This document shows positions 56,901-64,000 of a stretch of 64,000 bases of DNA, piece by piece. The DNA lies in the NCBI GenBank assembly GCA_030278955.1, contig JAOANR010000001.1, positions 43,302,890 to 43,366,889 of the forward strand. The letters run 5' to 3'. A program made the position numbers and the translations under genes. The DNA is from Hygrophila difformis. Taxonomy: Eukaryota > Streptophyta > Magnoliopsida > Lamiales > Acanthaceae. The notes beneath the pieces are model-generated. The model saw only the letters and a program-made list of their open reading frames with translations, ran no database searches and was not told the origin of the DNA. How positions within the stretch are numbered: the first letter of the stretch is position 1; each line of letters opens with the position of its first letter.

Positions 56901-59900
56901 AGAGGAAGAAGAGGATCCTGTACTGATGCAGGATCCTGAAGGTAAATCTGATCTCCCAATATCCATTTCTCGCAAACTACTCCCTTCCGTTGAATGTCCA
57001 CCAGAGCTTGAACTTAAAACATTACCCGATCATCTCAAGTATTCGTTTCTCGCGGAACATAAAAAATTACCTGTGATTGTCTCGGCTAAGCTCTCCCAAG
57101 AGCAAGAAAATGCTCTGGTGGTCGTTCTTAAGAAACATGTACATGCAATAGGTTGGACCATTTCTGATATAAAAGGAATAAGCCCTTCCATTTACATGCA
57201 CAGGATTCTAATGGAAGAAGAGTTTAGACCCTCCCGTCAGCCTCAGAGGCGATTGAACCCCCTCATGCAAGAAGTGGTAAGGAAAGAAGTTATCAAGCTC
57301 TTAGATGCTGGTATAATCTATCCTATCTCTGACAGTAAATGGGTCAGCCCAGTGCAGGTCGTACCAAAACGAGGAGGGATGTGCATAACCAAGAATGAGC
57401 AAGGAGAAGAGGTTGCAACCAGGCCAGTGACCGGATGGAGAGTTTGCATCGACTACCGGAAGCTGAACGAGGCCACACGCAAGGACCATTTTCCATTGCC
57501 ATTCATTGATCAGATGCTTGAGAGGTTGGCTGGGAGAGAGTTTTATTGCTTTTTGGATGGTTATTCTGGATACAATCAGATTGTTATCTCTAGTGAAGAC
57601 CATGATAAAACCACTTTTACTTGCTCGTACGACACTTTTTCCTATCGACGGATGCCTTTTGGTTTGTGCAATGCACCTGCTACTTTTCAAAGATGTATGA
57701 TGTCAATTTTCTCTGAATTTATCGAAAAATGCATTGAAGTTTTCATGGATGACTTCTCTGTGTATGGAGATACGTTCGAAGATTGTTTGACTAATCTTGC
57801 AAAGATTTTAAAGAGATGTGAGGATACTAACCTGGTTTTAAATTGGGAAAAGTGCCATTTTATGGTCACTGAGGGCATAGTGTTAGGTCATCGCATTTCT
57901 CGTGCAGGTATTGAGGTTGATCCAGCCAAAGTTTCCATCATTTCCAATCTCCCTCTTCCTAACTCCATCAAATCAGTTAGGAGCTTCTTAGGGCATGCCG
58001 GTTTCTACCGAAGATTCATTAAGGACTTCTCTAAAATTGCCAAGCCGCTCATTAATCTGCTTTGTAAAGAAAATGCTTTCTTAATAAATGAAGCGTGTGT
58101 CCAAGCCTTTGACACGCTCAAGGAGATGTTGGTTTCTGCACCGATAGTGCAACCACCCGATTGGTCAATACCTTTCGAGGTCATGTGCGATGCTAGTGAT
58201 CTCGCCGTAGGTGCAGTCCTCGGGCAACATAAGGATGGGAGACACTGCGTAATTCATTACGCAAGTCATGCCCTGAATGAAGCCCAAGTAAATTACACCA
58301 CAACGGAGAAAGAAATGTATGTTGTAGTCTTCGCGTTTGACAAATTCAGACAGTATCTGATAGGTACGAAGACTATAGTGTACACCGATCATTCTGCATT
58401 GAGATACTTGTTTAGCAAACAAGACGCCAAACCACGATTAATCAAGTGGGTCCTTCTGTTGCAAGAATTCAACATCATAATAAAAGATAGGCGAGGTCGA
58501 GATAATGGTGCTGCTGACCACTTATCTCGATTAGAAAATGATAAAAAGGAAAAAGCCGTCAATGAAGATTTCCCGGATGAACAGTTGTTTGCATTGCATT
58601 TGCATAATCAAGCTTGTCCATGGTTTTCCGACATTGCTAACTTTTTAGCATGCGGAATAACCCCACCATTTTCTAATTATCATCAGAAGAGTAAGTTCAA
58701 CCGAGATGTATTAAATTACTTTTGGGAAGAACCCTATCTTTTCAAACATTGCGCCGATTCAATAATCAGGCGATGTGTAACCGAGCATGAAGCCTATCAA
58801 GTTGTCAGAAAATGCCATGAATCAGAATATGGAGGTCATCACGGTCCCGCTCGAACGGCCCACAAGGTCCTCGAATGTGGATTTTATTGGCCTCACATCT
58901 ATGAGGATTGCAGGACATTTGTGAAAGGTTGCGACAGGTGCCAAAGAGTAGGAAACATCTCCAAGAGGGATGAGATGCCTCAAAAGGGGATTCTCACACT
59001 TGAGATCTTCGATGTATGGGGCATTGACTTCATGGGACCGTTTCCACCATCTGGTGGAAACTTCTATATCTTGGTAGCTGTCGATTACGTATCCAAATGG
59101 GTCGAGGCTGTCGCATTACCTACCAATGATGGTAGCCAAGTCATCAAGTTCCTCAAGAACAACATTTTCAGTAGATTTGGCATACCTAGGGTGGTGATAT
59201 CTGATGGAGGAACACACTTTATCAATAAAGCCTTTGAAACTTTAATGAGCAAAAATGGGATCCTCCATAAGATAGGCACGCCTTATCATCCTCAAACTAG
59301 TGGTCAAGTCGAAATATCCAATCGCGAAATCAAACACATACTCGAAGCCACTGTTGGGATAACCCGTAAGGATTGGGCACGTAAGCTCAATGACGCTTTA
59401 TGGGCATAACGCACAGCATATAAGACTCCCATCGGGATGTCTCCATATAGGCTTGTCTTCGGAAAAGCCTGTCACTTGCCTGTAGAGCTAGAGCATAAAG
59501 CTTATTGGGCCGTCAAAACGCTCAACTTCGATCTGAAAGTTGCTCAGAGCAAACGTAAGTTGGACCTCAATGAAATTGAGGAAATACGAGCGCAAGCCTA
59601 TGAGAGCTCTCGAATTTACAAGGAGCGGACCCAGAAGTTGCATGATCGCAGGATTAAACCTAAGTATTTCTATGTTGGTCAACATGTATTATTGTTCAAT
59701 ACTAGGCTGAAGCTGTTCCCCGGAAAGCTCAAATCTAGATGGGAAGGACCACATGAAGTACTAGAGGTGTTTAAAAATGGAGCCGTCAGGATCCGAACTG
59801 ACAAGGGCGACATAGTGGTGAATGGACAACGATTAAAGGAGTATATCGGACAGTTTGATCCGGAGAAAGAAAGCCAAGCAGTGGAAGACCCGGCTTACAC

Positions 59901-59907
59901 TCAATAA
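53941..59907 (+). pseudogene. Athila-type Gag-Pol, one frame with three nonsense codons
   Basis: All segments (53941-55392, 55393-56151, 56152-59409, 59410-59907) are in the same frame, 1989 codons in total, interrupted only by TAA at 55390, 56149 and 59407. Gag shows FELKPALINLVQ, GASHEDPHDHLPTFLELC and FPFSLTSGARTWYKSLP. A Gln/Asn/Phe-rich linker follows. Protease has [14 protein letters not shown] has [11 protein letters not shown] and FMDD (57742-57753); RNase H has [14 protein letters not shown]; integrase has HH-CC (GCDRCQRV) and [18 protein letters not shown] and HPQTSGQ. The stops look like single-base changes. No chromodomain is present, consistent with the Athila lineage. The strand is opposite to both Tekay copies. 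Confidence 0.93.
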
Positions 59908-60420
59908 GAAACAGCATTAAAAATACAAAAATTTCAATATACACATATATATATACATATATATATATATATACAGTGCTTCATTTCATGACAAGAAAGT
60001 ACCCAAAGATCAATTAAACATTTACAGTACTAAGACTCTAAATGTGAGAATGTTGATATTTGGAGAAAAATTAATGCGTTTTATTTATCTCTCTTGCAGA
60101 AGTTCGGGACCATAAAAAAGAAGGAGCAGATAAGAGTAACATGGAAAAACCAGGTTCTTGGTTGGATTAATTCCATAAGTCTGAGAAAATATTCACAGAA
60201 TCTAAAGCAATTTAAATTCCGGGATAAAACTCACAGATAAATGGAACTTATCCAACCTAATTTATGCAAGTGGATTATTTAATTTAATATTTCAGCCCAA
60301 CATTTTTGAATTTATTTGGACTGAATTTATTCAGGCCCAAATCAAATAAAATGGACTCAGGCCCAACATCACACTCGAGCCCAGTTCATAAAAATTGGAA
60401 AATTCAAAAATTTCGTGTCT
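59908..60420 (+). other. Post-pol spacer with AT microsatellite
   Basis: Contains (TA)n around 59945-59976 and a T-rich tract ending TCTCTTGCAG (about 60090-60101), a plausible splice acceptor for a downstream exon. CTAAATGTGAGAATGTTGAT here recurs as CTAAATGTGAGGATGTTGAT near 61930. No coding signal. Confidence 0.45.
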
Positions 60421-60427
60421 TAATACC

Positions 60428-60716
60428 CTTGTCGCGGAAGGACCTTTGTCGCGAAGCATGGCTCCGCAACCAGGCGCTATTCCGCGACACAATCTCTTCT
60501 ATTCCTAACTACCCTTTTGTCACGATACACCTTGTCGCGGAACATGGTTCCGCGACTGGTCTGGTGTTCCGCGACAAAGACCCCCGTTGACTATTTTCGT
60601 ACTTAACTTTGTCGCGATAGCCTTGTCGCGGAGCATGCTTCCGCGACCCTTCTAATGTCGCTATGCCTTTGTCACAGAACCTTGTTCCGTGACAAAGTTT
60701 AGGGTTCCGCGACAAG
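60428..60716. repeat. Second CG-rich inverted-motif cluster
   Basis: Same half-sites as at 38181-38310 and 39124-39523. A perfect 10-bp-arm palindrome GTCGCGGAAC/GTTCCGCGAC with centre ATG lies at 60534-60556, and a near-perfect one at 60625-60647, with several single half-sites around. The cluster ends 9 bp before a TATA-like sequence. Confidence 0.88.
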
Positions 60717-60724
60717 AGCTTCAG

Positions 60725-60732
60725 TATTTATA
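60725..60732 (+). promoter_or_regulatory. TATA-like box behind the second motif cluster
   Basis: TATTTATA followed by a C-run and a CT-rich, leader-like stretch. The same order (CG motif cluster, then TATA) is seen at 38181-38473, so it may be an internal promoter. Confidence 0.4.
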
Positions 60733-61996
60733 CCCCCCCCCTCCCTCACCAGTTTCTCCCTGCAGACGTTTCAGTTTCATCCTCTTCTTTCCCCCCCATT
60801 TTCCTCTTGTCCGAACGAACACCACGTGTTCTTCGCAACTATCACTCCATTTTCAAGGGGAAACTATGGACCGATTTTACGGACTCCTCCCGAACCTTGG
60901 ACCTTTACCCTGTCCCGAACGAAGGAGGGCAGGGTAGAAGCCCATTCTTTTCCCCTGTTCATGATTCTCTCGGTTTTCTTTTGTTTCTTTTCCTTATTTT
61001 AGTGTGTGAATGGCATAATGTGGTTGGTGTGCACGTTTGATTTTATATTTTTGGAGGTTTTGAGTGCTCTCGGTTTTGAGCACTATTTTGAGAACTTGTT
61101 TTGAAACTGTAATGGCATTAAAACTGGTAATGGGTTGAGATTTTTGAAGTTTAAAACCGAAAAGAACAAACTGATGAACATTTGGGTGTTGTTTTGAACA
61201 TCTTGGTGTTATTGGTTTGTTTGATCTTGAGTTACATTCTTACAGTGTAGATTTGGAGCAATAAAATGGAAGATCTTTTTGGCATATTTGCTTATGTGTC
61301 AGGGATCTCTTGGGGAATGAAGGTTTGTTTACTTATGGAAACATAAGTACAAACACCCAATGAGAAACTTCCACTTTTTAATAAAAGCAACCTTTTGGAA
61401 AAAGACAAAAAGAGTGTGTTGATTTAATGTTTGACTTGTTCTTTTTGTTCCCAATGGAACTGTAGTGTGAGTAAATAGCAGTATTTTTGTCACCTGACTG
61501 CTATCCTTTTCAAAATCCAAAATGGGACCACACACATCCCACCTTTCATTAAATAAAAACAAGTCAACCATTTCTTTCAAAATTAAAAATACTGTTTGCA
61601 AACTTGGGATGTTTTAACTGTCCAAAAACAGTCCAGGCAGTCCTGAAATAGCAGATCCATTCCGCCACGCCTCCATTCCACATTCCAAATTCGAGCATCT
61701 CATTTCCATCTACCCATCTCATTCCATTTTCAACAAGTATCTCGGACTTGTTGAATAAAATTGAAAATTTTTGGGCCCTATAGCCCATTAAAAAGATTTT
61801 AGGCCCAATGGCCAATTTTATTTTATTTTGGGCTCCCTAGCCCATTTAAAACCAAAAATTGTTTACTCATGCTTTATATTAAAATTCAAGATTAGAAGTC
61901 TAATAACCTCACATCTAGAGCAAAGCTCTAAATGTGAGGATGTTGATTTTTAAACTTGAAAATCTCTGAGAAAATTATAAAAAATTGGATTCATGA
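60733..61996. other. Non-coding DNA downstream of the second cluster
   Basis: T-rich sequence with small ORFs lacking any recognisable domain. CTAAATGTGAGGATGTTGAT (about 61930-61949) repeats the word seen near 60030. Confidence 0.45.
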
Positions 61997-62482
61997 CTTT
62001 TCATTCTTGACTCCTCCATTGTGAAGAGATGGCAAGAAAGGATTCGTCGGCAGAAGGAGAGATTCCGGCGAACATGTGTCGCAGCAGGAAACTTTAATCT
62101 CCAAATCATTCCAGCACTCATGGCATTTGCAGAAGGGAATGAGGAGCAAGCCTGTGAACTGCTGCGCCCAGGAATTGAGGACAACCATAAGGCGTCAATC
62201 TTCACCCGCGGGCTGATGCTTATGAGCAAGGTGGATGAAGGCCAGGTCGAGCAAGGGATCAGAATGATCGAGGAAATGGTGACAGATAGGTCTATTCTGA
62301 CATACACGTCCACCAACGTCCTCGCATGGATGGCAGATAACCCAGACACTCCATACCTGTGGGCCGGTCAAGGAGCCAGAGTCTACTGCCCAATGAGGCA
62401 CGAGCCCATGAGGGACCACAATGGCTGGTGTCTGCGGTGTGCATTGACCAGCTACATCCACTGGGCCAGATTTATTTTCTGA
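61997..62482 (+). pseudogene. Host-like ORF, possible Sel1/F-box-type protein fragment
   Basis: A 161-codon open stretch with no in-frame ATG at its start (opens after TGA at 61994), so probably an exon or truncated gene. It reads WQERIRRQKERFRR, then helical repeats ALMAFAEGNEEQACELLRPG and ASIFTRGLMLMSK, then EQGIRMIEEMV, and a Cys/His-containing end CPMRHEP...WCLRCALTSYIHWARF. The paired short helices and the Cys/His tail recall the C-terminal half of plant F-box proteins of the At2g35280 type with Sel1-like repeats; that is only a resemblance from memory. It is not an Athila env-like ORF by any feature I can see. It may be a captured host exon carried downstream of pol. Confidence 0.4.
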
Positions 62483-64000
62483 AGGAGGAAGGGTGAATCT
62501 TAGTATGCATATTTTATTTCCCCATTAGTATTAGTATCTTGCAAGGGTTTTCTCCTTTTGAAAGTGCAGGTTTGTACTGACTGCACGAGAAATCCTCGTC
62601 TCGGATGTAATTTATCGCTTTCCCTAAATGGAACTCAGCTCTTGAGACCTCCCAACATTTTTATTTGTCTTCCTTTTGAAAAAGATGTCTGTACAGTCCG
62701 AGATGAATAAGTGACTGTCAGGCCAAAAATATGCTGTTGACATACTCCGCATGTCAGCAGTGCCTCTTTACTGCTTTAAATTAAATAACCAGCAAAAATG
62801 TGCATAAAACTGCTCTAAATTCGCATATTAAATTTAGGCTTGTGATTAAATTTTCAGACTTTTAAATTGGGATAATATAATTGAAGACATGCATGAAATG
62901 AATTCCTAAGGTTTTGAACTATAAAAGTTCAATGATGCAATCATCTTGTTGGGTAATGAATCTGCATGTTAGAAATTTTGATTGAATAAATTGTTAGAAT
63001 TAAGCTTTGATTAAATTTGAGAATATTTTATGACATGAATAAGTCCAACCTGTGAGGTTTGAGCCATGAGTCACTTTTACTCATTCATTTCTTTGATGTG
63101 TGAATTATTTTGATTAAAGGAAACTAGAACTTGCGATTCGGACCGATTCAAGACCATGCCATATTCCAAAAATCGAGCATATGATCGAGGCACTTAGAGA
63201 AACCCAAAATTTTGGCCTTCGTTTGAAATCCAAACCCAAAAATATTTCTCCTTTAGGATTAACCAATTTGAGCCTTTAAGCCTAATTTTTCTTTGAAGCC
63301 CTCTATTTATTCCCAGCCTTCTAAATAGACCAAGAAAATCAAACCCAAGTGTGCAAGAATGAATTCTGCCAAAGGCATTAAATTTATGATCATCAGAAAA
63401 AACCACAAATCGGTGTTCCATAAACCGAATCAAAAAAAAAAATGTGTGTGTTGAGATTCTTTCAACATAAATAAATTGCAAATGACAAAGCAATTAGATA
63501 TAGTCTAATGTCATGCAATAAAGAAAAAGAAAAACAAGAAGAAAAATGTTGATGATCATAAATTTTAAATAAAAATATGCCAAGTTATGACGGAATGAGT
63601 TCTTGCCACTTCTAGCCCGATATCCCGTTTCTCACCTATGTTACAACCGTATGCCCTGTTATAACCTTTGAATAAGACCTCATGATCTCGATTTGAAGAA
63701 ATGAGTCGGTGACGAGTTGGTCCAATTGCAAGCATACGGGATAATTTAATTAAAATTGATTTTGAGCGTTCATGATTAACCCAAATTGAGAGTGAGTGAA
63801 TTTTCCGATTCTCTTATATGTGAGGCTCTGTTTGATTTCAAATGTTCATGTCATGCTTTGATTCTAATTTTTAATCTTAGCATCTTCCTAACATGCTATT
63901 CATGAAAGGTTGATAATGATGTTTGATTTGTAGGCCCGATGTAGTGAGCAAGTATCATTTCACTAAACACTGCAATCAAGGGAATTTAACACTTGTAGTT
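62483..64000. other. Unassigned DNA to the window end
   Basis: AT-rich. No LTR boundary, no repeat of the 37863 LTR start beyond an 8-base match near 63910, and no supported gene. Confidence 0.5.

Larger units (their letters stand above)
37863..64000 (+). mobile_element. Giant Athila-type Ty3 element, extends past window
   Basis: Starts TGATAATGG exactly where Tekay A homology ends. A long LTR-like region, split by Tekay B, ends in TTTCA at 53780, next to a primer site (53781-53798) typical of Athila elements. Gag-pol follows on the plus strand to 59907, then at least 4 kb of non-pol sequence. I did not find a second copy of the LTR, so the 3' LTR should lie beyond 64000. The start at 37863 and the LTR extent (about 4.65 kb without Tekay B) are inferred. 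Confidence 0.7.

Noticed and set aside
56430..56975. 181-codon minus-strand ORF
   Set aside because: It is antisense to Athila protease coding sequence.
63905..63920. Possible start of the Athila 3' LTR (TTGATAATG)
   Set aside because: Only eight bases match the 37863 LTR start and the following sequence differs.

Overview
This is a nuclear genomic window from a flowering plant, most likely a eudicot. The evidence is intron-split fragments of plant genes, Tekay-type chromoviruses, an Athila-type Ty3 element, Ty1/copia and L1-type LINE remnants, Stowaway MITEs, a Mutator-like element, a Helitron end and an endogenous caulimovirid. I cannot name the species. No clearly intact host gene is present. 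There is no rRNA, no confident tRNA, no CRISPR array and no bacterial operon structure.

Region 1 (1-4136) holds broken host-gene pieces: the first exon of a BT1/Brittle-1-like mitochondrial carrier (80-463) and three exons of a DUF707-like gene (3378-3703). It ends in a Helitron-like 3' terminus (hairpin, then CTAGT at 4094-4098), so the pieces may be Helitron cargo. Region 2 (4137-11920) is an almost complete, mutated endogenous pararetrovirus. Its layout is Met-tRNA primer site, small coiled-coil ORF, capsid/zinc knuckle, movement protein, protease-RT-RNase H, a last ORF, then an as-1/TATA promoter and poly(A) signal. It is bracketed by imperfect inverted repeats and TA-rich tracts.

Region 3 (11921-20614) is AT-rich DNA with two copies of a SINE-like repeat. 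A 5'-truncated LINE (13887-20601, minus) sits in the second copy and was itself split by a Ty1/copia element (14459-19099, TSD GAGCC). The copia LTRs differ at one base although its coding region is badly decayed, and it carries what looks like exon 1 of a host Aha1-like gene. Region 4 (21175-28318) is a nest: a Stowaway MITE split by a Mutator-like element (21196-28069, perfect 9-bp TSD), which contains a gag-only LTR retrotransposon (22102-27639, TSD GCTTG) in a partial tandem arrangement. That retrotransposon holds about 2 kb of GC-rich GCCGCCAGC repeats.

Region 5 (29086-64000) is a second nest. A LINE (29478-31550) is interrupted by Tekay element A (31551-37862). That is interrupted by a giant Athila-type element (from 37863 past the window end), which is interrupted by a very young Tekay element B (42109-53363, TSD ATATA, two 2599-bp LTRs). 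Tekay B has a damaged RT active site (FIDV), a gag/pol frameshift and an extra coiled-coil ORF between the primer site and gag. The Athila element keeps gag-pol in one frame with three nonsense codons. It carries arrays of CG-rich palindromes and, downstream of pol, an unexplained host-like ORF.
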